From positions 28,592,420 to 28,656,419 of the forward strand of contig NC_052477.1 of the NCBI RefSeq assembly GCF_009730915.1: a DNA stretch of 64,000 bases. Reading direction: 5' to 3'. How positions within the stretch are numbered: position 1 is the stretch's first letter; each line of letters opens with the position of its first letter. This document shows positions 36,946 to 48,947 of the stretch, in pieces. The position numbers were made by a program, and so were the translations under genes. The notes under the pieces were generated by a model. It searched no databases. It saw only the letters and a list, made by a program, of their open reading frames with translations, and was not told the origin of the DNA. Source of the DNA: Dioscorea cayenensis subsp. rotundata (taxonomy: Eukaryota > Streptophyta > Magnoliopsida > Dioscoreales > Dioscoreaceae).

Positions 36946-37672
36946 ATTAGTATCTATACTTTTTTTAAAAATAATCAATCTCAAAATTAGTTAAAAACGA
37001 GAATTGATCTCAAAACTATTTGTTTAAACGATTTAACTCTTTATCATTTAAATTAACTTATGTTAGTAAAACTCAAAATACATTTTTGAGAGTTGATAAT
37101 AGCACACTAATTATAGTTATATTTCTTAAATAATTTTAATAGCCATCTATTACTCTAATTAAATAAAATATCAATATATATATATGGTAGATCTAATTAA
37201 TTGGATGAAGCTAATGGTCTATTTATGAAAAGAAATAGTTGGAAAGAGACCTTAAAGATGAAAACAAGGGTGGGTAGAATGAGAAGAGGTTTTGTCTTAA
37301 TAATAAGCAAGAGACCAAAAGGACCATTAAAAGCCTCAGCAACACTGCCAACTTGCAGCACAACTTGCACAACCTCCCATTCATTGCAATATAGAAAAAG
37401 TAAAGAACATTGTTTCTTTTACATCTACACCCTTTATAAAATTCTCAAATTACATAAATTTTAAATTATTAAAAAAAGGAAAAAGAAAAATAATTAAGGA
37501 GTGCAACAAGTTGCATTTGTTTAAAGACACAAGTTGGGATTTATCAAAGATCAAGTTGGCACCAGCTACTGATTCTTCATCACCACAAAACATAAACATT
37601 GTGTTCTTTATTGACAACATGCATCTTCATGCATGAACTTCAAGGTACACAGTCAAACCAATCTTTAAACTA

Positions 37673-37703
<31 letters not shown>

Positions 37704-37979
37704 CATTTTATTATTAGAGTTTTAAAACCCAAAAAAAAGAAAATAAAAGAGGTAGTTGTTGCAGGAGGAGTAGCAGTACCATTCTTGTACTCTTTCATAA
37801 TTATTTTCTCTGTTCTTGTTAGTATGTAGTAATAGTACCTCAAACTCACACCTACATTCACCAATATTGTTGCACTTCTCTTATCAAAATATCTCTAGCT
37901 CCATTCTTCTTAATTTTCATTGATGCACTATATATATATATATTAATTATTAAATTAAACAAAGATGCAATTCATTTAC

Positions 37980-38022
<43 letters not shown>

Positions 38023-38447
38023 GTATTTAAATATAAAGATAGATAGAGATGAAGAAGAAGAAGAAGAAGAAGAAGGAATGTAAATGTTTAGTTTGTGAGA
38101 GGATAAGATATACATATCTAAACTTACATTTATATATATATATATATAGATAAATAGACTTTATTAGAGAAGAAGAACAAGAAGAAGAAGCAAACTAAAC
38201 TAATTATATCCCATTGAAAACAAAAACTCTATATATATATATATATATACATATAAAGACAAATAGACAGAGAAGAAGAGAGAATGGAAGAAAGCAAAAC
38301 TACAACAAAGAGTCCAAAAAATACAAAAAAAGATAGATCATTATTCACAATGCTTTGTATTATTATCATCAACTAAAAACCAAAAAGCAACAACACAAAA
38401 AGCAAAAACACACACAAAAACACATAACTTTGGTTGATAATTCCTAA

Positions 38448-39122
38448 TTAAGCTGCCAAAACTCCACCACCTCGCCGGAATCCACCCTCACCGGCGCCAC
38501 CACTCTTCACCAAACTCTCCACCGTCCTCGCCAAAGACTGAAGATTACACTTAACAATAGTATCCACAAACACTCTAGTATCCTCCATCGTATTCCCGGC
38601 CGGCACATCAACTACATACGACTCCACCACCACCGTCCCACCCGCCGGCGCCGCCGCAGCATGCACTGTCGTCACCGACCGGTAATTATTCAACCTATGT
38701 TCACCACCCACCACTCTAAACCCAAACACATGTTTTTCATCATCCAAAATCTCCAACCTTTCCATGCTCGTCACCGCCGGCAAGCCAGAGACCACTCTCA
38801 CCTCCCGGAGACTCCCAACATCATCTCCGTTGCCGACGATGAGGTGACAACTCTTGACAAAGTGTTTATAAGCTTGTGGGTTATCAAACCTGCGAACAAC
38901 TGACCAGACAGTGTTCACCGGAGCTGCCACTGTTTGCACCACCGCCGAGCAACACTGGCCTGAGCTTGCGGTGTGTTCATGGTACTTTGCCACCGGCTCC
39001 GGCACTGCATGTGCTGTGCATCTGTCTGCCACCTTGTTGTTGTTGTTGTTGTTGGTGGTGGTGATGATGATGTTTGTGAGTCTGTGGTGTTGAGTTGTGG
39101 TCTTTGGAGGAGTGCAAGGCAT
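38448..39122 (-). CDS. PYR/PYL/RCAR abscisic acid receptor
   Basis: Soluble START-fold ABA receptor that inhibits clade A PP2Cs when ABA is bound. A single exon of 224 codons, intronless as in the PYL4-6 branch. After a low-complexity N-terminus (T-rich with an N6 run, residues 1-30) comes the fold from about residue 45. The ABA-carboxylate lysine is K90 in HFVKSC. The gate loop SGLPA is at 112-116 and the latch GEHRL at 140-144; [10 protein letters not shown] and [22 protein letters not shown] follow. The C-terminal tail is Gly-rich. All key loops are intact, so it should be functional. Subtype (PYL4/5/6-like) is inferred from the missing introns and the extended N-terminus. The nearest genes are over 5 kb away. 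Confidence 0.95.
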   Translation of the reverse strand: MPCTPPKTTTQHHRLTNIIITTTNNNNNNKVADRCTAHAVPEPVAKYHEHTASSGQCCSAVVQTVAAPVNTVWSVVRRFDNPQAYKHFVKSCHLIVGNGDDVGSLREVRVVSGLPAVTSMERLEILDDEKHVFGFRVVGGEHRLNNYRSVTTVHAAAAPAGGTVVVESYVVDVPAGNTMEDTRVFVDTIVKCNLQSLARTVESLVKSGGAGEGGFRRGGGVLAA

Positions 39123-39264
39123 GATTTCTATCTTTCTTTCTTTTTCTTTCTTTGTGTTATTTGTAAGGAATGTATATATAAATGGGAAGGTGATGAATGG
39201 GGGAAGGCAAAGAGATGGAGGTGTGTGTATATATATATATATATGTATAGTCGTATAGTATATA

Positions 39265-39545
39265 CTCCATTTGTTTCTTTTTATCGGTTATAAACCCGTA
39301 TTCTTATTTTATTTTTTTTATCTGTTATTTTTAAACTTTAAAAATTATTTATTATTTTTTTTCTAAAATTATCTTCAACACTATATTCAATTTTCTTCTC
39401 AAAATTTAATATGAGAAAAAAAATGTGGAGATATGAATTAGGGGTAATTTTGAAAATATAACTAATTTTTTTATTATAATTATGCGAATAACTAATAGAT
39501 ATGAGATTCCATTATTTATACACGGATAAAAGTAAAATGAAAGAA
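39265..39545. mobile_element. Stowaway-like MITE upstream of PYL
   Basis: It begins ta|ctccatttgtttctttttat and ends in an imperfect reverse complement (cggataaaagtaaaatgaaa). TA borders and a 'ctcc..tttgtttctttttatc' terminus are typical of Stowaway (Tc1/mariner-related) MITEs. It is about 280 bp, has no coding capacity and lies about 140 bp upstream of the PYL ATG, in its promoter. Confidence 0.65.
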
Positions 39546-39736
39546 AAGATGTGAGGAATCGAGGAGTTGAAAAATTAAATAAATAAATAAATATATATAT
39601 ATTACAAAAATAAAGAAGAAGAAGAGGAGGAGGATGTTTTGTTTAAGGGATAAAAGCAATTGGGTGAAGAGGAGGGGTGGGGTTTGGAAGGGGTGGTTCA
39701 AGTTCCAATGGATTTTGTAAGGGTTTTTTTAAGAAA

Positions 39737-39773
<37 letters not shown>

Positions 39774-42700
39774 AGGTTATTGGGAAATTACTATTTTGAC
39801 CTTTATTCTGATGTTGTTATCTTAACAATAGAAGCTAAAATAAACCAGTTTATGTTTGAAGTTTTTTATTTTGATTTAAATAGCAAAATCTCTGTAGTGA
39901 TGTAATGATCATTTGTTCTTTTATTTGTTATTATTGTTGACGACAAAATTTTAAAATTAAAACTATTTAGTTAAATGATTTAAATCTCTATTACTTGAAT
40001 TAATTTTACTGGTAATTTATTTTATATTAGCAGATTATAAATTGATTGAATTATTAAAAAAATATGTATATATTAAAATAGTAAAATAATATGAAAAAGG
40101 ATGAAATATTAATATACATTCTAAAAAGATGAGAAATAAATATATATATATATATATATATATATTGTTTTTTTAATATTTTAAAAATATAGTGATAAAA
40201 ATAAAGAGAAAAATTAGAACTTGCTTTTAAATTATCATGTAGTTCATTGATTTCACAACAACCCGTGCATGATGTGATGGCGCTTTTAATATTTTTCCAA
40301 GAGGTTCTCCCACTTAGAAAATCTGTCATCTTAAAATAAAACCATTACTCATTATCATTTTCAAATTATGAATAATTTATTTATTTTATCTCCCTCCATG
40401 AAATAGACAATTTTTTCAACTTGGTTTTTTTAGAAGTCAAAAATAGATATTTCTTTAATTAGCAAATATCCCTCTCCCATTGGTTGATTAATACTTTTTT
40501 TTCTTTTCATTAAAAGACCTTTTCTGCTTGACAATCGGTAACTCAGTGCTTTTTGCATTAGGTGCTTGTTAAAGGACAAATAGATATAAAAATGCACAAT
40601 ATAATAATTTATTATTTTTTAAAAAATTTATTAACTCGGTAAAATATTATATGATGCAATAAAAATCCTTTCATATATATATCTTATCAAAATTTGTAAG
40701 AATTATACCAAAATCTCTCTTGCCATAAAATGTTAAAGAGAAAGAATATGACTCCTACCATATAGGATCAACAGAAATTCATTTGAATAATATCATAAAA
40801 TAATATTTAGCTGGAAAATAGTTAATAAACAGTATTATTATAGTACTACATAGATGATGTGTGATAATCCACTGCACCAGGCACTGGTTGTCCTTTTCCT
40901 TGAAAGTTAGTTCGAGACAATGATGTTTTTATTTTATTGGAAGGAGGAAAATTAAATAAGATTTTTAATCGTTTAATAGATGAACTAGTTAACTATGAGA
41001 TTATTATTTGGTAATGATTATCAAGATTGGAGAACTAAGATTAGAAATAAATAAGACGTGCTCCAAACTTCGTAATTGATATGAGTACTAATCCTTGAAC
41101 AAGACTCTTGATGAGGCATGTACCAACCCATGAGGTCCTTTTGCTATTTCCAAAAGCCAAATTAAACAAGGGATTAATCTATGATTATTTGTCAATTAAC
41201 ATGACAAAAGTCCAAAAATATAAATGCATTACAGCAACAAACATTCACACCAAACTCATACCAAATTTATTTGTACATTCACCCGTTCTCTTTTTTGTAA
41301 TTCATAAATTCTATTCAATTTTATCTTCAAGATTAAATAAACAAGTAAAAAGTAAAATTGTATGTAAATTGATTTGTTTGTCTTGTAATTAGTAGAGTTT
41401 GTGATAAAAAATCTATTTGACTAAACTCGAAAAGTTTTCAGTGCTATTTATGTGATATTTTTAATTATAATTTTTTTTTTTTAAAGATATGGACCCAATC
41501 AAAGAATTTAGACTATCGACTATATCTAAAAAACAACCGTGTCAAAGTATATCTCAAACTAAATTTAGGTCAACTCAACTTATATTAATTTATTTTTTAT
41601 TTAAATATTTTAAAGGTTTCATTATAATGAAAAATAACTTTAGCAAATAGAATCATTATTATACTATATTTTCAATATAATAAAATCATTTTCTCCTCTT
41701 TTACCAGTGATTTTTCCGATTTTAATTTTTTATAAATTTATATATCTTTATTTTATTTTATTTTACTTATTATCATTCATTATTTTTTTTACCGTCAAAA
41801 ACTTAAGCACTTGATGCAAACTTTAAAATTATGCTTTGAAGCCGTGTTGTGCTCACAGCTATAAATCAAACAATTGAAATCAACTCTTTTTTTTAATAAT
41901 ATGAACTTATTAAGATAATTAGTCTAACAGACAAAATGAATGGCTTTCCTTTTCCATTCCATTCAAATGAACGAAGTTGCTTAGTCTGGTCATTTTAGTG
42001 GAGCCTAAAAAAAAAAAAAAGATTCCAAAGGTGATAAATAATTTTTAAAAAGTATTTGGAATTTGAAGAAATTCAAGGGAATTTCTTGTAATTTCGTACC
42101 TTAATTTTTAAAAAGACAAATTGGGAAGCCCACTTGCAAGAATGCAATCGTAAGCCGTTGGATAAGCAAACCGCTTAAAAATGGAGGACTAAAAGACAAG
42201 TTGGGAAAAACTCAGGGACTTTTGGAAATTTTATTATTATTTATTTAAGGCCTCTTTCGATGCATGTGCTACCAACTACTGCTACTCGGTTACATCCTTT
42301 TCTTTCTTTTAATTGCTTTTTAGTCCTTTTTTTTTTTAAATTAATGTATGTTTATATGTTTCTCTTGATAATGTGCATTTAGATAAACACTGTCTTCAAT
42401 TTTTTTGATTAAAAAAAAATTAAATTTGTAGTTAGATAATTCTGAGAAGAATATATATATTTTTTTAATGAAAAAAATTAAAATAATTTAAAATAAGACA
42501 AAGTTATGTGAGTCATTTATCAAGAAACATAGCAAGTAGATAATGCATCCTTAGATCAGTGTCTGTCCATTATTGCAATTTGCAACCAATGCCTGCTAAC
42601 ATGACAAACACTTCTTCAAACTTTCTCAACAACCAAATATCATAATAATAATAAAATAAATAAATAAATAAATAATTGTGAAAGAAAATTAAATTCAAAT

Positions 42701-44147
42701 TTAATTAATACTAAAATCTCCATTTTCATCTATTCTAATGAACAAAAAAAAAAATTGAATACGTGAATATGTCATTAAAAAAAACTTTGATTAATTTAAA
42801 TTTAGACTATATTTCATAGACCATTAAAATTAACATTTATTTTGAGTGAGAATTAGTCTAAATAATAGAGATTTGACCAATAGAATAGTTTTCTATCTTA
42901 TTGGTACTCCATTTTTTTTATGTAGGGTATTTGTTTCGTGGAGAACCGAAGATGAAATCTAAAACTCAGATAAATGGAGGCTATGAGCATGTTGAGATAT
43001 TAATTTTTACATCGGTGCATGTTTCTAAATTCTCTTAAATAGGGAGGTCATTGTCGCTCATTAGATAGTAGAGATTTGAATATTTGGATTATTTAAATAA
43101 GTGATTTCGAGTCTGAATACCTGTTTTATATAAAAAAAAAAATTTTGTTTGAAGAAAATCTACTCTGTTATCCTATTCCGAGTACCTTATTTGAAAAAAC
43201 TCATACGTGAAAACAAAAATCATTTATTGTCTCTAAATTTTTTTAATATATATATAAATAGATAAATAATTTGAATGATAAAAACAAGATGATCCATCAA
43301 ATCACAGCGAAGCACTAGTGTTGGGGGAATGGATCAAGTCATAAGGTGTCTTTATATGCAACTTATTTGTACTAGTTTGTTATTAGGCCTTAGCCCAAAT
43401 TTTAATAATCTTGGCCCACTATGAAGTATGAACCCCATTTGAGTTTCAATTGGGGGACCCAATTTCACATTAAAGGTCCAAATTCATTGCTGCCTATTAT
43501 CTCCAAATTATTGCCATTATATACACACACACATATGCTCAAGTTTATTAGAATAAATTTAATATTGACATATGTTTAGTGAGTTTATGTGTTGAAATTA
43601 ATTTTTTTAATGATATTTTATATATTTAATAATATTATTATTAAAATAATATTTCACGTTCAACCGTGACCAAGTGTGCTCATTGAATTTATTTAATATA
43701 TTTTTTAATTGATCTTGATAAAACAGTTTGAGTTCAACTAGAAATTTTAATTTAAAATAACTCAGAAAAAAACATAATAAATGTTAAATATTATAACAAA
43801 AATCACAACAAGAATTTATTGTTTTGCATTAGATCAAATGAAACTTTTATATTGTTAAATTGTTTAATGCAAAAATAAGGTTATAAATAAGTTTTTTTTT
43901 CTTAATAAACTCAAATATTTTCAAACTCAAGCTGGATTTGATAAATGTATAGAAAAAAAAAATAATTAAGCCTTAATTATGAATTTTTATCAGTTAATAA
44001 TAATAAACCCCTTGTTTTCCTACAAATTTTTGTGAATTATCTGGAATTAATTCATGAGGGTCTTAACTGCAATAAAAGATTTCAAGAGGGGTATGACTGC
44101 AAATAATCAATATGTATATATAATAATAATTTTATAAGGATATATTT
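39546..44147. other. AT-rich intergenic region, no gene seen
   Basis: Long A/T-rich stretch without credible coding sequence or complete mobile element. Some denser patches (about 42110-42200 and 43380-43500) show no recognisable product. It probably includes distal regulatory DNA of the PYL and DREB2 genes. Confidence 0.6.
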
Positions 44148-44252
44148 TTCTAGAAGATGATTTGTCGCCAAGGAAAGTTCGATGGATGGACACGTGGCAT
44201 TCTGGAAGGATCGCGGCGTCTCGAGAGAGTCTCAACAATGAGTCTATAAATA
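44148..44252 (+). promoter_or_regulatory. DREB2 promoter: HSE-like, ABRE and TATA motifs
   Basis: Three dyads of heat-shock-element type lie close together: TTCTAGAA at 44148-44155, GAAAGTTC at 44173-44180 and TTCTGGAA at 44200-44207. An ABRE/G-box ACACGTGGC sits at 44190-44198, between the second and third. A TATA box (TATAAATA, 44245-44252) follows at core-promoter distance. The set fits heat and ABA/osmotic control known for DREB2A-type genes. Binding is inferred from motifs only. Confidence 0.6.
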
Positions 44253-44381
44253 GCGACCAATTGCTCTCTTTGGGGGTTTTCTTGGAGCCCAAGAGTTCGG
44301 AAGTTGAAGATCAAGCGAGAAATTAGAGAAAGAGAAGGAGTTTGAGAAGCTGAGATTGGAGAAGGGAAGGAGATAAGAGGG

Positions 44382-46111
44382 ATGCCGATCGGTGATGTGT
44401 GCAACGGCGCTGCTGCGGTGCCAGAGAGGTGAGAAAGATCGATCCTTTTTTTTTTTTCGTGTTTTTAGATCATTGATTGGTAGCTGGATGCTGTTCTATT
44501 TGTGATATTTTGCTTATTAGGTTGTTGGAATTTGATGTGGTTGAGGATTAGGGTTAGGGTTTATCAGAGGTTTAGGAAGGGGAGATGGTGCTTGGATTGA
44601 ATGTAAAATGATGTAATTTGGATCTCTATTTTTAGGGTTTTTTTTTTCTTCTTTTTCTTATTTGTTGGTGTGGTTGACAACGGAGCTTTGAATTAGTGTT
44701 GTTAGGGTTTTGATGCGTGAATAGAATCTAAAAAGGTGTGACTTTTGACTTGGGTTTATAGTTGAATTTTTTGGTTGAATTAGTTGGTTTCTTCTTTCGA
44801 TTTGTTTTTCAATCGAATTCTGAGTTAGAGTTGTTGGTTGTGTCAGGCTTTGAAAGGAGCTTAGACTTGCATAGAACCAAGATGAATTTAGAGTCTTGAG
44901 GTTCTGAAATTTGTTTTTCCTTTCCTTTTAGAGTTGTGCCTTTTTTCAAAGTTTTGTATTATGGAAATAAGTTTTGATTGATGTTTGTGTTCTTTTGTGC
45001 TTTTTGTGGAGCTACCTGTTTGGAGAATGAAGGCACAGAGTTGCATCTTTTATTTAATTTCACTGGTTGGCGAATTCTATGGACATTAGAACAAAACAAA
45101 TTCTTTTCAGAGCACAACCAACAGCATGTACGTACCATCAATGCATAAATAGATTCAGAACCAGCGCAATCAAATTAACTTGTAGGTTTTTCAAAACCTC
45201 TGTTTTGTATTCTGTTCTTGTATTTCATTGTATTTAGAATGGTAGTGAATATCAAATGTTTGGATTCTTTGTTCACCAGTAAGAAGAGAACACGCAAAAG
45301 ACGAACTGGGCCAGACTCGGTTGCAGAAACAATTGAGAAATGGAGAAAGATAAACGATGAAAAAGCTTATACTTCCGGTGGTGATAACCACGTATGGAGA
45401 GTTCCGGCCAAGGGGTCAAGGAAGGGGGCAATGCGAGGAAAAGGTGGGCCGGAGAACCCCAACTGTAGGTACAGGGGTGTGAGGCAGCGAACATGGGGTA
45501 AATGGGTGGCAGAAATACGGGAACCAAATCGAACAGGGAGGCTATGGTTGGGGACCTTCCCAACAGATGTGGAGGCTGCTCGAGCTTATGACATTGCGGC
45601 TAAGGCCATGTATGGCCCTTGCGCCCGTCTCAACTTCCCCGATGAAACCCCAGCCTCGGAATCCTCCTCTTGTCAGACTAGTGAGTCCTGCAATGAGGAG
45701 AAAGATGAGATAAAAAGCAGGGTTGCTGAGGGTGAACCAACAAAGAATGAGGAAAATAAAGGAGGGAAACCAGAAGAAGTTGATCTTTTTAAGGATATAG
45801 ATGGTTTGCCGGACTGCTTGTTTGACATTGAGGAGATGTTGAAGATGATAGATGTGGATCCAAATGTGGAATTGGGTGGTAGCCAGGATAAAGTGGGTGT
45901 GGTTAATGAGTCTTGTGCTTTTGAAGCTGAGTTTGATCCTTTTGTTGGAGTTTCATCTCATCAGCAGCAGGAGGAATGGCCTGATGGAGAGATTATGGGA
46001 ATATTGGGTTCCCATGAACAAGAGCTTGAACTCCTGGATTATAACTTTGATTTTGGTTTGGGATTTGGGTTAGATGATGCTAGTCTCTTTCAGCCAGGGT
46101 TTGATTACTGA
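44382..46111 (+). CDS. DREB2-type AP2/ERF transcription factor
   Basis: Nuclear activator that binds DRE/CRT elements under drought and heat. Two exons, 44382-44428 and 45280-46111, phase 2, 292 residues. Exon 1 encodes [15 protein letters not shown]; the serine codon is split at the junction. A basic KKRTRKRR stretch (17-24) is a likely NLS. The DREB2 signature [19 protein letters not shown] (57-75) precedes the AP2 domain (80-136: [51 protein letters not shown]), with the V and E residues typical of DREB rather than ERF. The C-terminus is acidic and aromatic ([28 protein letters not shown]), a likely activation region. The 851-base intron sits at the position where grass DREB2 genes are alternatively spliced. 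No frame damage. Confidence 0.95.
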
Positions 46112-47937
46112 GTGTAGTAAATGGCTGGTTATGGACTGGTTATGTATTTGGAGTTAACTTGTATATAATGATTGCAAATGTTCATCATAAATTCTTTTGT
46201 AGATATTTTAGTGAGAACTTGTTTTGAAAAGGGAAATAAAAATTTTCTTCTTAAGAATTGTGCAGATGCTGTGATGTGGTAACTTCATATATAGTTGCAT
46301 AACATTACTCAAAACAAAAATGAATCATTTTGGCAACTCACTGTTGGAAAAATCCCGCCAGGGAGTAATAAAAAAAATAAACTTCAAATAAGTACTGCAA
46401 TGTTCAGCAAAAATTGACTTAAAATTTAACATCTTTAAAAAACAGATGATGATGTGTATAGTCCTTAATCCAATCTCTTTGAAGATCTCCGAGCATCCAA
46501 CTGAAACTTCTTCTGCATTTTCACTGGACCTAAGCAGATTGCATAACTTATAAAGAAAAGACCCAACACCACAGAACTCGGAATGAAAATATGTTACTAC
46601 TCAAATTTCGGATCCAAAATTCTACTCCGCATTTCTTCCTTCACTAATAACATCTAAATTCACCAACTTGATGAACAAATGAACATCACAAAAAGTCAAA
46701 CCTAGACTATTACGCCATTTTGCGAGCAAGTGAAGAAAATTAGACTAATACATAATAAGATAAGCAATTGTTTCAAGCTGTAGGTATCACCTATTAGTTC
46801 TTCAATCAAATTATCAAAGTAGATAAACAAACAAACGCTTTGGGGATATCAGCATTGCCAGTAAACAGCATAGTAGGAACAGTGTAATGAAACAACCAAA
46901 GTAACATTTGCTTTCCTCAAACTGAATTGATTCTGGTAAAGGCTACCTTGCCAACTATTCGATTACAGGAAAACATATCATTGGAAATTGTTTCAAGCTG
47001 TACATACAAACCACTGAAAAGGATACAACCTATTACTTCTTCAATTTAGAAAGATCAACAGACAATCTAATCAATGAATTACCACTAGCAATCACTATAA
47101 GAACTCCACAAAGGAAATGCTAATAGAAAGATACACTTTCCCTAAACTGCATATCTAGGACAGAACAAGATACAGGATGAGTTAAATCTTAACCATGCTT
47201 AGGCTTTATCAAAGGCACACAGAGTTATAAATAACAACAAAAAAACACACATCATTGGAAATTGTTTTGAACTTTAACGATACAGCTTCTTAATTCTTCA
47301 ATTGAGGAAGATCAACAGACAGTTTCAGCTAAGATACCAAGATTCCAATAGAAGAGGTAACATACACAAGCACATAGCTTCTAACTCCACACATGAAACA
47401 AGCCAAAGAAACACACAAAATCCTTTGAACTACATAACTCATTCTCATCCGAAAATTTTCTTGTCCTCATAAATTGAAGAACCTCTAAATCCCAAAATTT
47501 ATATCTGCAAGTTTGTGTTTCTTTCTCTTGGAATCCTTCACTAATGATTAGGAGTTCTTCAACAATAATTCAAATAAAGAACAGAAAAACATCCACTCTG
47601 TAAATTTATCAACCACAAAACCCCAAAATCTGTCTGCAATTTTGGTTTTCTCTCCACTTGCATTGCTCACTAACCACATTCACAAAGCTGATGTTTTTCA
47701 ACAATTATTCAACCATACAGCAGACATAGAAAGCAAAAAAAAACCCACAGGATTTGTCTGCTTGTAATTTCATCAACCATCAACTCGCTCAAAGAAATTT
47801 CGATAAAATGATAGATAAACAAGCCTTCATCACCAAAAGATCAAGATTTGAATGCCAGACATCAAAAATAGCATCCAGTTTGTTTTTCTCTATGGAAAAA
47901 AAAAGTTTTTGAAATCCTAACCTCAAGAAGCCATCCA
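46112..47937. other. Intergenic, possible mL40 3' region
   Basis: AT-rich, without coding sequence. Short phrases recur loosely, such as 'attgtttcaagctgta' near 46768 and 46988 and 'cttcaattgaggaagatcaa' versus 'cttcaatttagaaagatcaa' (about 47038 and 47297), which suggests an old tandem duplication. No gene or complete element seen. Confidence 0.55.
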
Positions 47938-48681
47938 TTAACGCAACTTCTCCTTCACAGAGTACTTCTTCGCAGCCTCCCTGACCTTCTCTATATACCC
48001 TTCAATGGGCGGCGTCAGCGTCGCCATGAATCGGTTCGCAGGGAACGGCGTGAAATCCGGCACCATTGCCGCCTCCCGGAGCTTCTCTGGCAACGCTGCG
48101 ATTGCCTCCTTTCTTCAGCCTCAGCAGCGTCGACTCTGCTGCTTGTCTTGCCCTGTGCTTCCGCATCAGCACTCGGCTGTACTCCTTCGCCAGCCTCCGT
48201 CCCATCCTCCACCGTGAGCTCGTACTTGGGGATCTTGTCCGCGTCCACGAGGCCGAGGCTTATGTAATCAAGCCCCGGGAGTGCCCATGATCACCGGATC
48301 CTCCTTGGGAGGAGATTTCTTGAGCTGGATCTCGCGCTGACGGTGCTTGGAGATGAGCCCGAGCTTCTCGCGCTCAACCTCGCGCTGACGTTGCTTAGGT
48401 GGGAGGTGAGGGATTGGAGTGGGAGCATCGAGGCAGGAGTCAACCATGCGGTTGAGTTCTTCGTTACGGCCACGGGCCGAGGATCCTCCGCCGCCACCGC
48501 CGCTGCCGGAGGGCTTCTTCTTGGGGAGGATGGAACGCTTGAGAGTCTGGCCAGCTTTGAGCTTCGCTTTGCCCTTGGCCGTGCCGCTCACCGGAGACTT
48601 CTGGAGGAGGTGATGGCTAGGGTTTTGAACAAGGGTTTTGAGGGAGGAGATCAAGGACTGGGACCTAAAGCTTCGTATCAT
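47938..48681 (-). CDS. Mitochondrial ribosomal large-subunit protein mL40
   Basis: Component of the mitochondrial large ribosomal subunit. A single exon from the ATG at 48681 to TAA at 47938 gives 246 residues once three extra bases are discounted (744-3 = 741). The N-terminus (MIRSFRSQSLISSLKTLVQN) is a typical mitochondrial presequence; a Gly/Ser linker follows. The core is charged and helical (KQRQREVEREKLGLISKHRQ). The C-terminal block with LPEKLREAAM, DFTPFP and TPPIEGY resembles human mL40 (helix, LY.AA, then TPPI..Y). The breaks lie in the plus-strand C-runs at 48273-48276, 48201-48203 and 48108-48109. The three resulting overlapping frames all continue the same protein, so consensus error is more likely than decay. 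Head to head with the MIF-like gene. The mL40 call rests on pattern, not a search. Confidence 0.8.
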
Positions 48682-48947
48682 CTTCTTCTTCGAGCGAAGT
48701 GAGAGCTAGGGTTTTCGTCGGAGATGGTTGCAGAATGGTATCAATAAAAAAGAGATTTTTTTTAGGATTTTGAAGAACTATTGACAATTATGAAAACACT
48801 AGGGGGTTTAATGAAAATATACCAAGAGAGTCGGATTTCTTGGTCACTATTTCTGGTGCCCAAAAACTCCATCTTTTTATCCACGCATTGGGGGTATCGA
48901 GGAGGAGAGTGGGAGCGAGAGCGAGAGCGAGAGCGAGAGAAGCAGCG
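48682..48947. promoter_or_regulatory. Compact bidirectional promoter, mL40/MDL pair
   Basis: The divergent start codons are 266 bases apart. 'gctagggttttcgtc' (48703-48717) on the mL40 side resembles leader teloboxes. A GAGCGA run (about 48912-48938) lies in the leader of the plus-strand gene. No convincing TATA box. Confidence 0.6.

Larger units (their letters stand above)
32329..38447. other. Long intergenic region
   Basis: No recognised gene. Left part: GET4 3' flank. Middle (33.7-36.0 kb): leader-like and exon-like pieces, listed separately. Right part (36.4-38.4 kb): a tandem duplication, then AT-rich DNA with several TA tracts and GAA runs (38051-38075, about 38172-38190) downstream of the PYL gene. 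Confidence 0.6.
37675..40165. repeat. Cluster of TA microsatellites around the PYL gene
   Basis: Pure TA runs lie at about 37675-37691, 37982-38016, 38132-38148, 38230-38248, 39229-39244, 39741-39772 and 40141-40165, on both sides of the coding region 38448-39122 but not within it. Several are longer than 30 bases and so likely to be length-variable. Confidence 0.85.

Noticed and set aside
39123-44381. Small ORFs in the PYL-DREB2 gap
   Set aside because: Short, AT-driven, full of K, N, I, F and Y, without motifs or splice support.
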